Shown here: piece by piece, positions 16,107 to 25,383 of the stretch
How positions within the stretch are numbered: the first letter of the stretch is position 1
How the letters are laid out: each line of letters begins with the position of its first letter
From: Cyclobacteriaceae bacterium
Lineage (GTDB): Bacteria; Bacteroidota; Bacteroidia; Cytophagales; Cyclobacteriaceae
NCBI GenBank assembly: GCA_026989505.1
Contig: JALSJF010000012.1
Coordinates: 1 to 33,807 of the forward strand
DNA: 33,807 nucleotides
Reading direction: 5' to 3'
Notes under the pieces: model-generated
The model's input: the letters and a program-made list of their open reading frames with translations, nothing else
What the model was told of the DNA's origin: nothing
Database searches by the model: none
Translations under genes and position numbers: made by a program

Positions 16107-17342
16107 CTATGGATTATGCCCGAGCAATACTTTCATCATTTGCCGGGCAGCTACCCGGCCCTTTAGCTCAATGAAATCACGGGGCGTTTCATCCCCAACC
16201 TCATAGGTTACCCCTTCAGCCTTAAATTGGGTGTAAAACCAGCCTTTGGTTACCGGCTGGCCTATTCCCGAAGGGCTTTCGTTTAACGCATAATCAGCGA
16301 TACTGTTTTCAATACCAGCCAGCCAGGCTTGCTTAAACCAGGGGATAGCAGATACATAACCCGAATCGGGCAGGGTATAAAAAACATCTTTCTGGGTACT
16401 GTGAAAATCGATACCGAGGATAACCCTGGCGTTAGCCGCAGCCGCAGTGTTTACCACATGATCGGCCACCTGGCGGGTTTCGGGCTGGTTATAATAGGCC
16501 CAGTCGCGGTTAAGGTCGATCCCCCCGGCACTATGGCGCCAATGGCCGAGGTCCACCCCATCGGGGTTAAGCAGGGGGTAAACCACTACCCGGTACTGCT
16601 TAAAAAAAGCCTCCGACCGGCTATTCACCAGCAGCTCATCCAAAAAAGCCTGCATGGCCTTAAAACCGGTTACTTCGGGCGGGTGCTGACGGCTGAAAAT
16701 AACAATGATGTCTTTCTTTTTGGTTTTGCCGTTGTTGAAATCCATAAAAAACAAATCACGGCCAAGCTTGCTTTTGCCAACGGTACTAAAGGTTACCCGC
16801 TCATCTTTGGCCAGGCCCTCACACCAGGCGCCAATACGTTGCGCATCCATTATCTCCTGGGCGGCTATCCATAAGGTATCGGGGCTAACCTCGATATTCA
16901 TTACGGCATAGCCCCCTTTAAGAAAGGTAAAGCGGGTCAACTCAACCGGTTGCCAGTGCTCGCCATCGTAGCTGAGTTTAGGGATATAACGGTGGCCGGC
17001 ATGGGGATAAACAAACTGCAGCCAAATGTTTTTCTTTTCTGCCGACCATATTTTAAAGGCATACCAGGGGCTATAGTTAATGGGCGTGTTCTCCGGCTCA
17101 ATGGTAGCTGCATAAAGATTGCCATGCACCAGTTGAAAATCATTTAACCGGGCAGCCGGAAAATCATTGGTGGCCGAAACCCCGCCAACCGTATCTACAA
17201 ACACCTTTTTTACCTGGTAGCTGATCTCCCTGGTTTTGGTATCAACCGGATCGGGAAAATCGTAGGTAGTGGCCTGTAGCTTCTGGGCATAGAGTGGCAC
17301 GGACAAGGCCAGTGCCAGCAGGAGGTTAAATAATCTGTACAT
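16107..17342 (-). CDS. Secreted M14-family zinc carboxypeptidase
   Basis: A 411-residue protein with a signal peptide (MYRLFNLLLALALSVPLYA). The N-terminal beta domain (about 35-155) resembles the domain preceding the catalytic part in cytosolic carboxypeptidase-like M14 enzymes. The catalytic domain has the zinc ligands in RQHPPE and DFHST, the substrate-binding LNPDGVDLGHWRHSAGGIDLNRDW, and the catalytic glutamate in VTYEVGDETP. It should remove C-terminal residues from peptides in the periplasm or outside. It is convergent with dnaE (6-bp gap). A terminator hairpin ends just 6 bases before its ATG. Confidence 0.88.
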   Translation of the reverse strand: MYRLFNLLLALALSVPLYAQKLQATTYDFPDPVDTKTREISYQVKKVFVDTVGGVSATNDFPAARLNDFQLVHGNLYAATIEPENTPINYSPWYAFKIWSAEKKNIWLQFVYPHAGHRYIPKLSYDGEHWQPVELTRFTFLKGGYAVMNIEVSPDTLWIAAQEIMDAQRIGAWCEGLAKDERVTFSTVGKSKLGRDLFFMDFNNGKTKKKDIIVIFSRQHPPEVTGFKAMQAFLDELLVNSRSEAFFKQYRVVVYPLLNPDGVDLGHWRHSAGGIDLNRDWAYYNQPETRQVADHVVNTAAAANARVILGIDFHSTQKDVFYTLPDSGYVSAIPWFKQAWLAGIENSIADYALNESPSGIGQPVTKGWFYTQFKAEGVTYEVGDETPRDFIELKGRVAARQMMKVLLGHNP

Positions 17343-17347
17343 AGTGC

Positions 17348-17404
17348 TAAAAAACCAAACCGGGCTGTCGCCAAAGTGGCTTGTTCCACCTGCCGCGACA
17401 GCCC
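17348..17404 (-). terminator. Terminator hairpin between the M28 and M14 peptidase genes
   Basis: GGGCTGTCGC (17362-17371) and GCGACAGCCC (17395-17404) are perfectly complementary over 10 bp. On the minus strand the hairpin is followed by GGTTTGGTTTTTT. It ends only a few bases before the start of the M14 peptidase gene, so it also sits in the leader of that gene. Confidence 0.7.
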
Positions 17405-17436
17405 TGCTTATTTACGCATTAATCCAATCGTTATCA

Positions 17437-18663
17437 CTAAAATTCAACTTCAAGCTCAAGTTCTTCCTCGCCCCGTTTCACGGTAACAATGGTTTTGTCG
17501 CCTTTTTTGAATTTCCCCAGGGCTTTCATATAGCCCATCATGTCATTCACTTCATACTCCCCCATTTTAACAACAATGTCACCTTTGCGAATGCCGGCTT
17601 TTTCAGCCGCACGGCCTTCGCGTACCCCGCTGATGAGCATCCCCTTGCCATCGTACATGTAGTCTGGGATTACGCCCAGGGCAACCGAGTATTTCGGGGC
17701 TTTGTTGGGGTCTTCATCTTTGGTCTTGGTAAACTCAATTTTACCTTTGTTGTCTGTACGTGCGATGACCTCCTCAATAAAGCCCTGCACCTCTTGCATG
17801 CCCGCATAATTGATCTTATCAAAGTCATCGGTGGGCTTATGGTAGTCTTCATGCTGCCCGGTAAAGAAGTGCAGCACCGGTAAGTCTTTCAGGTAGAAAG
17901 AGGTATGGTCGGAAGGGCCGATACCACTGGGGTGGAATTTCAGTTTGAAGCCCTTTTCTTTGCCGATCTCGGCCAGCAACGGGTCCCAGGCCGGGGAGGT
18001 CCCCGAACCGTAAATAGCCAAATCCTTCCCGGCACTCAGGCGGCCCACCATATCCATATTGATCATATAATTAACGGTAGCCAGGTCGATCGTGGGGTTT
18101 TTACTAAACCAATTAGAGCCCCAAAGGCCTTTTTCCTCACCCGAAAAGGCAATAAACAAGTAGTTATTATGGGCGTACTTGCCCTGCAGGTCATTTGCCA
18201 GTTGCAACAATACGGTTACCCCGCTGGCATTGTCATCGGCCCCGTTATGGATTTCCGGTTCCTTGCCTTCGTAAAGGGAGCCTTCCCCACCATAGCCCAG
18301 GTGGTCGAAGTGGGCGCCAATGATGACGGTGGTGGGGGCGCCATTATCAATATAGCCGATAACATTCCTGCCGGTAATGGCCTTGCTGGTATCTACCGGC
18401 ACCCTGGCGTGGGGGTTATACCTCGGTTTTACCGAAAACTCCTGAAAATAGCCGGCCGTGCCTTTGGGCTCGAGGCCTATTTTTTTAAATCTTTTAGCCA
18501 GGTATTTGGCAGCCGCTTCTTCCCCGGCAGTACCTGTTTCCCTGCCTGCCAGTTTATCGGCTGCCAGATATTCCATATCCTTTTGCATGGTTTGCGCCAG
18601 CCCCGGTACAGAGAAGGCCAGTAAAACCAGCAGTGCATAATACTTAATCGGATTCCTCATCAT
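17437..18663 (-). CDS. Secreted M28-family aminopeptidase with PDZ domain
   Basis: A 408-residue protein with signal peptide (cleavage after VPGLA). The M28 domain carries the metal ligands in GAHFDHLG, HNGADDNASG, FSGEEKGLWG, NMDMVG and HEDYHKPTDD; the EE pair includes the catalytic glutamate. A PDZ domain occupies about residues 330-408 (LGVIPDYMYDGKGMLISGV, AEKAGIRKGDIVVKMG). Probably a periplasmic or secreted di-zinc exopeptidase. It stands beside an M14 carboxypeptidase, so the two could cooperate in peptide degradation. A -7 element precedes it at 18684-18691. Confidence 0.92.
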   Translation of the reverse strand: MMRNPIKYYALLVLLAFSVPGLAQTMQKDMEYLAADKLAGRETGTAGEEAAAKYLAKRFKKIGLEPKGTAGYFQEFSVKPRYNPHARVPVDTSKAITGRNVIGYIDNGAPTTVIIGAHFDHLGYGGEGSLYEGKEPEIHNGADDNASGVTVLLQLANDLQGKYAHNNYLFIAFSGEEKGLWGSNWFSKNPTIDLATVNYMINMDMVGRLSAGKDLAIYGSGTSPAWDPLLAEIGKEKGFKLKFHPSGIGPSDHTSFYLKDLPVLHFFTGQHEDYHKPTDDFDKINYAGMQEVQGFIEEVIARTDNKGKIEFTKTKDEDPNKAPKYSVALGVIPDYMYDGKGMLISGVREGRAAEKAGIRKGDIVVKMGEYEVNDMMGYMKALGKFKKGDKTIVTVKRGEEELELEVEF

Positions 18664-18683
18664 TATTCCTTCATTAGTTAAAA

Positions 18684-18691
18684 CAAAAATA
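18684..18691 (-). promoter_or_regulatory. -7 element of the M28 peptidase gene
   Basis: TATTTTTG on the minus strand fits TAnnTTTG and lies 21 bp before the ATG. No clear -33 TTTG was found. Confidence 0.4.
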
Positions 18692-18806
18692 CTTTACAAC
18701 CACGGTAACTGCTAAGCGAAATGTGATTACTGGTTAGACAACCATTGGCAGGAAAACATGCGAAGTTCCTCTCTTCCGGAAAAAAAAGGCAGGTGCCGGG
18801 CAAAAC

Positions 18807-19499
18807 CTATTTCCTGAATTCGGTTAAGATAGCGTAGCCGGTAAGTTTGCCTTTCTTGTTATACGTTTCCGACTTTACCATGCCCACATCAGGCTGGAAC
18901 CACTCTTTAGAAGTCATTTGGAAGGTAACAACCGCTTTGGTTTTGATGGTTTGCCTGATAATCAGGCAATCAAACTGACCGGCCGGGGTATGCAGGTTTT
19001 CTTGGCCTTCTACCTTGCGGTTAAAAATATCAACGGTCATTTTAAGCCCCATGGGCGAATCGGCACTGCCCAATCGCATGGTTACCGAAGCATCCGGCAG
19101 GACATCCCCCGGTTGCATATTTATGGGCAACTCCAGGTTCTTGCCTTCGATGGCAATAGTGGTGCCCCCCTCGTCATCCTTCAGGTACTCATCGGGGACA
19201 AACTTTTTCATATCATAATAGAGTACCCCCTCCTTGCAGGTCATGTCCATGGTAATCTTTGGCCCCTGGGCGCCCTCTTTATCTGTTTGCACCACCGATA
19301 CTGTAGCCGCAAAGCCATTTCCTGTTTGTGTAAACTTTTCCACCCGTTGAAAGGTCTTTGACAGCAGTTTGCCTTTTTTGTCATAATTAGCCCATTTCCA
19401 GGAAGTACCTTCCTTAAAATCAAACAGTTTCTCACACTGGCCATAAGCCAGGTTGGCGATCAGGAGTATAAGGGCCGTTGCCCTCGCTGCTTTTTTCAT
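18807..19499 (-). CDS. Secreted TapB-like (DUF3108-like) protein
   Basis: A 230-residue exported protein with signal peptide (MKKAARATALILLIANLAYG). The body is beta-rich: FDFKEGTSWKWANYDKKGK at the start, a central YYDMKKFVPDEYL, then GQFDCLIIRQTIKTK and EWFQPDVGMVKSETYNKKGK at the end. This pattern matches the TapB/DUF3108-like proteins common in Bacteroidota, which have no established activity. A -7 element (TATATTTG, 19525-19532) precedes it, so it is expressed independently of recQ upstream. Confidence 0.65.
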   Translation of the reverse strand: MKKAARATALILLIANLAYGQCEKLFDFKEGTSWKWANYDKKGKLLSKTFQRVEKFTQTGNGFAATVSVVQTDKEGAQGPKITMDMTCKEGVLYYDMKKFVPDEYLKDDEGGTTIAIEGKNLELPINMQPGDVLPDASVTMRLGSADSPMGLKMTVDIFNRKVEGQENLHTPAGQFDCLIIRQTIKTKAVVTFQMTSKEWFQPDVGMVKSETYNKKGKLTGYAILTEFRK

Positions 19500-19524
19500 A
19501 GTCGGTTTGGTTTAGTTTGCATAA

Positions 19525-19532
19525 CAAATATA
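19525..19532 (-). promoter_or_regulatory. -7 element of the TapB-like gene
   Basis: TATATTTG on the minus strand matches TAnnTTTG and lies 26 bp before the ATG at 19499, in the 53-bp gap after recQ. Confidence 0.45.
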
Positions 19533-19552
19533 ACCATCACCTAGCTAACCAC

Positions 19553-21511
19553 CTATTTAAGGTGTAGTTTACCTTCTTTTTGCTCGATGCCGGCCGTATC
19601 CAACAGTTGCCTTACGGCCGCCATAACTTCTTGCTCATGTTCCCAGGGAAATTCAGCCAACAGGGCCTGCATGGTCAGGGGGGCCGTGGCAAGCAAGGCC
19701 AATACGTCCCGCGCGTAATCCCTGGTTGCCTGCCTGTGGCGGATACATACATCGCACTTGCCGCAGCTTTCTTCGCCTGGCTCGCCAAAGTACTGCAAAA
19801 TCCGCGCCATACGGCATGCCGTGTGGTTGCCAAGGTAAGCCAGCATGGCCTGCATACGCTCTTCCCCCGCTTTTTTCAGGGCCTGCAGCCTGCGTGGCTT
19901 GAGCAAAATAGCCTGGGGGTTAAGCCTTTCGGTAACAAAGGTTATTTTGGGCTTATCGGTCCGGGGAATGTAGGTCACTACCTGAAGCTTGTGCAACTGG
20001 TTTAGTTGTTTTTCCACTTTATCTACCGGCATCTTCAGAAAGCCGGCAACCTTCAACTCCTCTATACGTACAAAGTCGCCAAACAATTGCCCGCCATACA
20101 GGCGCAATAACCCTTTGATAAAGCTATCGTGCCGGGCATTGGCCACCTGAAACTCGTATAAATCCTGGTGCGAAAGATTGATTTTAAGCACCGAAGGCAT
20201 GTGAATAGCCTCACTCAGACTGATCAGGTCTTCCTCTTCTAACCGTTTTAGTGCGTGAAATGCGGGCAACGACTGCAGGTTATAACGCCTGACGAAACCG
20301 GCCAGGTCAAAGGGCAACGACTGGTCTTTGCCACTGCCTACCGCCAGTTGAAAGTAGTTGGCCAGGCACTGGTAAATATGCCGCAGGTAAGTAATCTCCG
20401 GATGGGCGGTTTTAAACCTCTCCTGCAAAAGTTTTTCATCCATTGGCTGCGCCAGTATCACCGCATAGGCCAGCCGGCCATCGCGGCCGGCCCGGCCGGC
20501 CTCCTGGTAATAGGCTTCCAGCCCGGGCGGGATATCATAATGCACCACCAGCCGTACATCGGGTTTATCGATACCCATGCCAAAGGCATTGGTGGCTACC
20601 ATAACCCGGTGACGGTTGTTTTTCCACATCTTCTGTCTTTCAAGCCTGCTTTTAGCCGTTAGCCCGGCATGGTAATAGGTGCTGGAAATATTATTTTTCA
20701 ATGTCAGCCATTGCGAAATTTCACGGGCTTTTTTGCGGGAGCGGACATAAACAATGGCACTGCCCTTCAGGCGGGTCAATATTTCCACCAGTTTGGCCTC
20801 CTTGTCTTCCACCATTCTTACCGCTAATGACAAATTATCCCGCAGAAAAGAGGTACGAAAAACAGCCGGTTGTTGCAGGCCCAGCAAATCCACGATTTCC
20901 TCTTCTACCCGTCTGGTAGCAGTAGCGGTTAAGGCAAGCAGCGGTACCCCGGGGAATTTTGTCCGTAAGTCTTTGATGCGCAAATAAGCCGGCCGGAAAT
21001 CATGGCCCCACTCAGAAACGCAATGGGCTTCGTCCACCGCAATAAGGCGGCAGTTCAGTTGTTCCAGCCGTTCCTGAAAAACAGCCGAAGTCAATCTTTC
21101 CGGGGCACAAAAAAGCAGTTTGGTATTACCATAGGCACAATTATCCAGGGCTATTTCTATCTGCCGGTAAGTCAGGCCCGAATGTAGCGCCACCGCCTTA
21201 ACCCCTTTGGCCTGCAAGGTTTCCGTCTGGTCAATCATCAACGACACCAGCGGGGTGATGACCAGTGTCAGGCCTTCCTGCATCAGGGCCGGCACCTGAT
21301 AGCAAACAGATTTGCCGCCCCCCGTTGGCAACAGGGCAAACGTATCGTTGCCGGCCATGACGGCCTCAATAATTTCCTTTTGCCCGGGCCGGAACCGGTC
21401 ATAGCCAAAAATCCGGGACAATATTTCCTGAGGGTCCTGCAAGGGCGGCAAGGGTTTTGTTACCAGTTGATTTTTTTGCCCGCCAGAAAAGCGGCTATCC
21501 CCTGCCGGCAA
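19553..21511 (-). CDS. recQ: ATP-dependent DNA helicase RecQ
   Basis: A protein of up to 652 residues. Helicase motifs are visible in order: FRPGQKEII (motif 0), TGGGKS (63-68, Walker A), VDEAHCVSEWGHDFRPAY (DEAH), LTATAT, GMGIDKPDVR and YYQEAGRAGRDGR. The RQC zinc-binding cysteines follow in CRMARILQYFGE and CGKCDVC. A clear HRDC domain is not seen, so it is a short RecQ. It unwinds DNA 3' to 5' in recombination and fork repair. The ATG at 21511 lies 52 bp inside the upstream crotonase gene; a later TTG near residue 21 is an alternative start. Confidence 0.94.
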   Translation of the reverse strand: MPAGDSRFSGGQKNQLVTKPLPPLQDPQEILSRIFGYDRFRPGQKEIIEAVMAGNDTFALLPTGGGKSVCYQVPALMQEGLTLVITPLVSLMIDQTETLQAKGVKAVALHSGLTYRQIEIALDNCAYGNTKLLFCAPERLTSAVFQERLEQLNCRLIAVDEAHCVSEWGHDFRPAYLRIKDLRTKFPGVPLLALTATATRRVEEEIVDLLGLQQPAVFRTSFLRDNLSLAVRMVEDKEAKLVEILTRLKGSAIVYVRSRKKAREISQWLTLKNNISSTYYHAGLTAKSRLERQKMWKNNRHRVMVATNAFGMGIDKPDVRLVVHYDIPPGLEAYYQEAGRAGRDGRLAYAVILAQPMDEKLLQERFKTAHPEITYLRHIYQCLANYFQLAVGSGKDQSLPFDLAGFVRRYNLQSLPAFHALKRLEEEDLISLSEAIHMPSVLKINLSHQDLYEFQVANARHDSFIKGLLRLYGGQLFGDFVRIEELKVAGFLKMPVDKVEKQLNQLHKLQVVTYIPRTDKPKITFVTERLNPQAILLKPRRLQALKKAGEERMQAMLAYLGNHTACRMARILQYFGEPGEESCGKCDVCIRHRQATRDYARDVLALLATAPLTMQALLAEFPWEHEQEVMAAVRQLLDTAGIEQKEGKLHLK

Positions 21512-22233
21512 TCATCGGTGGCCCGTACCTCGGCATTGGTGGCCGCAGCGAGATCAAGCGCAGCAGACAGCACTTGGTCTTGTACCTGGCAGATGAGCTT
21601 TTTGGTATAAGCCATGGATGCGGCCGAGTTAGATACGGCTAACTGACGGGCAAAGGCCATGGTAGTGGCGGCCAACTCCCCGCCAGGCACTACTTTATTA
21701 AGCAGGCCGATTTCGTAAGCCCGGCTGGCGGTGATAAGCTCTCCGCCCAACAATAATTCCCGCGCCCGGGCCTCGCCAAGTTTGCGCAACAAAAACACCA
21801 TAACAATTGCCGGCACAAAGCCAATTTTCACTTCGGTATAACCAAATTTTGCCTCCGGGACAGCAAAAGCAAAATCGCAAACGGTCATCAGTCCGCAGCC
21901 CCCGGCAATGGCATGCCCCTGCACCCCGGCAATCACTACCTTTGGCAGGGTATAAATTTTCCGGTAGAGGTCTTTCAGGTGGTGAGAGTCGGCCAGGTTT
22001 TCTTCATAGCTGTTTTGCTGCAACTGTTGCAGGTACTGTAAATCGGCCCCCGCGCTAAATACGTTGCCGTTGGCTTGCAGGATAATTACCTTAACCTGCT
22101 GATCGGCTGCCATCGCATCAAAAGCCGCCTGCAATTCGGCCACCACTTGCTGGTTAAGCGCATTGCGCTTATCCGGACGGTCAAGTGTAATCCGGCCGAT
22201 ACCTTCTGTTATCGTTTGTTGCACATACTCCAT
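21460..22233 (-). CDS. Crotonase-family enoyl-CoA hydratase (methylglutaconyl-CoA hydratase-like)
   Basis: A 257-residue crotonase-fold protein. The oxyanion-hole segments are NVFSAGADLQYL and HAIAGGCGLMTVCDFAFA. The second catalytic glutamate is present in FGYTEVKIGFVP. The position of the first glutamate of classical enoyl-CoA hydratases is glycine (GGCGLM), as in methylglutaconyl-CoA hydratases of leucine breakdown. The substrate is therefore uncertain. It lies 11 bp after comEC and its end overlaps recQ by 52 bp, so the three are probably cotranscribed without a shared pathway. Confidence 0.85.
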   Translation of the reverse strand: MEYVQQTITEGIGRITLDRPDKRNALNQQVVAELQAAFDAMAADQQVKVIILQANGNVFSAGADLQYLQQLQQNSYEENLADSHHLKDLYRKIYTLPKVVIAGVQGHAIAGGCGLMTVCDFAFAVPEAKFGYTEVKIGFVPAIVMVFLLRKLGEARARELLLGGELITASRAYEIGLLNKVVPGGELAATTMAFARQLAVSNSAASMAYTKKLICQVQDQVLSAALDLAAATNAEVRATDDCRQGIAAFLAGKKINW

Positions 22234-22244
22234 ACAAATCCATC

Positions 22245-24269
22245 TTAAAGGTCAACAATCAGGGCGCCTTCGGTACGCAAATTGTGTACCTGATAGCGCA
22301 CCCCTTCATCACTCACGAATTTACGCAATAGTATTTGATCCTGATAACATTTAGCTGCCGATTGCCCCGCCCGGTATAAAACAAAGTCGAAATAAGGCGG
22401 CATTTCTGTGGGCTTAAGGCAAGGATTGGCCAGCAGCAGGGTTTTCCCCTGCCAGGCAATTATTTCCCCCAGGCCGGCAACTTGCTGCCGTACCGGCCTG
22501 GCCAAAGCAGGCTTTAGCCCATAAAACCTGCGGTATGGGGTAACTAAAAAAGCCCGCTTCTCCCGGTCGGCCAGCAAGGCAGTATCGGCAAAAGAGACAA
22601 AGCGCCTACCGGCTACCAGGTCAACAGCCCAGCCCCGGTTAATGCTGTAGAATACCATTTGCCGCAAGTGCCGGCTGCGGTAACCGGCATAAAACAGGTT
22701 TAAGCAGAGCACCACGGTTAGGGCCGTAGCCAGGCGGAAATACATAACTTTGCCAGCCGTAAGATAGAGAAAAGCAAAAACAAGCAAGCCGTAAACCAAC
22801 CAGGTGTCGGCAATGGTAGGCGCCAGGTTATGGATGTCGGCCATCGGTAACAGGGATATCCAATGAAGAAACCGGTTCAACAAGCCAATAAGCCCACCCA
22901 ACAGCTTGCCCATGGCAGTCGCTAAAAGCGAAGAAAATGCTCCCAGGCATAACAACCCCAACCCGCCCCAGACAATAAGTGTGGCGGCCGGAATAACCAG
23001 CAAGTTGGAAAACAGGAAATAGGTAGGAAAACGGTGAAAATACAGGGCCGAAAGGGGCGAAGTAGCCAACTGGGCCGCCAACGACAAAGCCGTGATTTGC
23101 CATACCAACCGTAAAATACGGTTGCCGGGATTAAACCAACGCTCAACAACAGGGTATAGGAAGATAATCCCTACCACGGCTACATAACTAAGTTGAAACC
23201 CCACCGCCATGATCATATACGGGTTAATAAGCAACAAAATAAAAGCGCTTATGGCCAGGGTATTGAGGGTGTGCGACCTACGGTTAAAAACCTGCGCCAG
23301 GGCCAGAAAAGAGAACATGGTAACCGCCCGCAACACCGATGGTGAGAGGCCGGTAACAAAGGCATACAGCCACAGGGTTGGGATAACCACAACCGCCACC
23401 AGCCCAGGCTTTTTTACTTTGCCTTGCTTTTGGCCGAGCAGCATAAGGAGCACTACATAGATAATCCCCACATGCAGGCCGCTGACCGCCAGCACATGCA
23501 TGGCCCCGGCCATCGCATATACTTCCCGTACCGGCTTGCCCAGGTCTCCTTTGTCTCCCAGGATCAGCGCCTTGGCAATGGCCAGTTCCTCAGCCCCGTG
23601 AATATTCTCGCCCAGCACAGCAGCGAGGTAATTTCGTACCCTGATTGACGCTCCGATAACATCAAACCGCTGTTGTCCGGGAACCCTCAACCATGCATCC
23701 TGAGCAACAAATTGCTGGTGGTGGATATTATTGAAAGCCAGGTATTGGCGGTAGTCAAACTCTCTGGGATTACGGGGTGGGGTAACCTCAAACGGGGCGC
23801 CCTTGATCAGTAACCTATCGTTGTAAGCAGGACTTTGCCGTAATGGCAACCTGAAATAGGCCAGCACCCTGCCGGTAGCCGGGCGCCAGCCGTCTGCGGC
23901 TATGGCTTCCACCTGCAAACGCAGGCGCAAGTACCCCCCTTTTACCTCCGGACCGGAAACCACCCTGGCCACGTAGTAGTTGGCTGACGGCAGGTGAAGG
24001 AGATGGTTGGGCTGCCGGGTTTCGGTGCGTTGTAATAAAAAAACCATACCCAGGGCCAGAAAGACCCAGGATAAAGCCATCCCGTACAGAAAATTATACC
24101 GCAACTGCCAGCTTCCCCGTTTGGCCAGCAAAACGATAAGGGCAACAACCGGCAGCCCCAAAAGAAGCCCTATAGGAGCAGCCGGAAGGGGCAAATATAT
24201 ACCGGCAAGAATTCCCAGGATAAAGAACAACACCACCCTGACAAACGGAAACCCTGACCAGTAAAACAT
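22245..24269 (-). CDS. comEC: ComEC/Rec2-family DNA uptake membrane protein
   Basis: A protein of about 674 residues with many membrane helices. An N-terminal pair of helices is followed by a soluble DUF4131-like domain (about 60-190, with ARVVSGPEVKGGYLRLRLQVEA). The Competence domain (about 215-490) begins around ALILGDKGDL and includes HVLAVSGLHVGIIYVVLLML and TGLSPSVLRA. A C-terminal metallo-beta-lactamase domain is absent, as is common in Bacteroidota. ComEC carries single-stranded DNA across the inner membrane in transformation. The frame runs five codons farther up to a TTG; the ATG at 24269 is preferred. Confidence 0.9.
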   Translation of the reverse strand: MFYWSGFPFVRVVLFFILGILAGIYLPLPAAPIGLLLGLPVVALIVLLAKRGSWQLRYNFLYGMALSWVFLALGMVFLLQRTETRQPNHLLHLPSANYYVARVVSGPEVKGGYLRLRLQVEAIAADGWRPATGRVLAYFRLPLRQSPAYNDRLLIKGAPFEVTPPRNPREFDYRQYLAFNNIHHQQFVAQDAWLRVPGQQRFDVIGASIRVRNYLAAVLGENIHGAEELAIAKALILGDKGDLGKPVREVYAMAGAMHVLAVSGLHVGIIYVVLLMLLGQKQGKVKKPGLVAVVVIPTLWLYAFVTGLSPSVLRAVTMFSFLALAQVFNRRSHTLNTLAISAFILLLINPYMIMAVGFQLSYVAVVGIIFLYPVVERWFNPGNRILRLVWQITALSLAAQLATSPLSALYFHRFPTYFLFSNLLVIPAATLIVWGGLGLLCLGAFSSLLATAMGKLLGGLIGLLNRFLHWISLLPMADIHNLAPTIADTWLVYGLLVFAFLYLTAGKVMYFRLATALTVVLCLNLFYAGYRSRHLRQMVFYSINRGWAVDLVAGRRFVSFADTALLADREKRAFLVTPYRRFYGLKPALARPVRQQVAGLGEIIAWQGKTLLLANPCLKPTEMPPYFDFVLYRAGQSAAKCYQDQILLRKFVSDEGVRYQVHNLRTEGALIVDL

Positions 24270-24348
24270 GGCAAAACAAAGCAATTACCCTATGCAAGAT
24301 AACGATTTTGTTTGAATAACAAATAATTGGCAAAGGCGAAAAAACCGC

Positions 24349-25293
24349 CTATTCAGGTTTGTTTTTCTCGTAAGCAGCCACAATCTGCTTTACCAGGCGG
24401 TGGCGTACCACGTCTTTCCCTTGAAGGTGCACAAGCCCGATGCCCTCAATGTCCTTGAGCAAGTCAATAGCCTTAAGCAAGCCAGAGTGCTGGTTGTTGG
24501 GCAAGTCAATTTGGGTGGTATCCCCGGTAACAATCACTTTCGACTGCGGCCCCATGCGGGTTAAAAACATCTTAATCTGCATGTGAGTGGTATTCTGGGC
24601 CTCATCGAGCAAAATAAAGGCCTTATGCAGGGTACGGCCGCGCATGTAGGCCAGCGGGGCAATTTCAATACTATCGTTTTCTAAGTAATAGCGCAGCTTT
24701 TCCTTCGGTACCATGTCATCCAGGGCGTCATAGACCGGCCGCAGATAGGGGTCAACTTTTTCTTTCAGGTCACCGGGCAGGAAACCCAGGCTTTCCCCGG
24801 CCTCCACAGCCGGGCGGGTGATGATGATTTTTTTTACCTCCTTGTTTTTCAGCGCCCGTACGGCCAGGGCTACGGCAATATAGGTTTTGCCGGTACCGGC
24901 CGGGCCAATGGCAAAAACAATATCATTGGCAAAAACAGCCTCTACCAGTTTACGCTGGTTAACCGATTTGGCTTTGATAACATTACCCCGCGGGCCATAA
25001 ACCAGGGCCTCCTCGGCACTTTGGGGCAGGTGGTGGGTCTCCTCTTCCCGGATATAAGATTCCACGTTTTCAGTCGTAACCTTACCAAACTTGTGGTAGT
25101 GGGCAATGAGGCTGTTAAGAATATCCTGTATTTTCAGGATATCGGCTGTAGCCCCCTTTACCTGTATTTGGTTGCCGCGGGAAATAATTTTACTTCGGGG
25201 AAAGGCTTTGGCCAGCCGGCCGATGTTTTTATTCTCCACACCGAGAAAATCCGGCAGGGAGATGCGTTCCAGGGTTATTACCTTTTCTACCAA
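24349..25293 (-). CDS. phoH: PhoH-like ATPase
   Basis: A 314-residue PhoH/YbeZ-type P-loop NTPase. A KH-like N-terminal part (about 1-70) precedes Walker A GPAGTGKT (130-137), ITRPAVEAGESLGFLPGDLKEKVDPY, Walker B FILLDEAQN and VTGDTTQIDLP. Family members are linked to RNA metabolism together with the YbeY endonuclease, which is not in this window. The start appears to be TTG at 25293: an in-frame TAA lies upstream, no ATG occurs between, and the conserved region begins at once. Confidence 0.93.
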   Translation of the reverse strand: MVEKVITLERISLPDFLGVENKNIGRLAKAFPRSKIISRGNQIQVKGATADILKIQDILNSLIAHYHKFGKVTTENVESYIREEETHHLPQSAEEALVYGPRGNVIKAKSVNQRKLVEAVFANDIVFAIGPAGTGKTYIAVALAVRALKNKEVKKIIITRPAVEAGESLGFLPGDLKEKVDPYLRPVYDALDDMVPKEKLRYYLENDSIEIAPLAYMRGRTLHKAFILLDEAQNTTHMQIKMFLTRMGPQSKVIVTGDTTQIDLPNNQHSGLLKAIDLLKDIEGIGLVHLQGKDVVRHRLVKQIVAAYEKNKPE

Positions 25294-25383
25294 TAGTTTT
25301 ATGCTTTATGACAACTCAAATATGGGTATTTTTTAACTAATTTTACACCATTCTAAGCTACGTAATTCTTTGTTAATGGTTTT

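Noticed and set aside
17905-18624. 239-codon open frame on the plus strand opposite the M28 peptidase gene
   Set aside because: The minus-strand frame has a signal peptide, all metal ligands and a PDZ domain; the plus-strand frame shows no recognisable family and is a shadow.
18779-18806. Terminator after the TapB-like gene suggested by a run of eight T on the minus strand
   Set aside because: The preceding GGCACCTGCC can form only three or four base pairs with a very tight loop, so support is too weak.
24334-24350. Hairpin AGGCG/CGCCT at the end of phoH as a terminator
   Set aside because: The stem is only 5 bp, overlaps the stop codon and has just three T residues after it.
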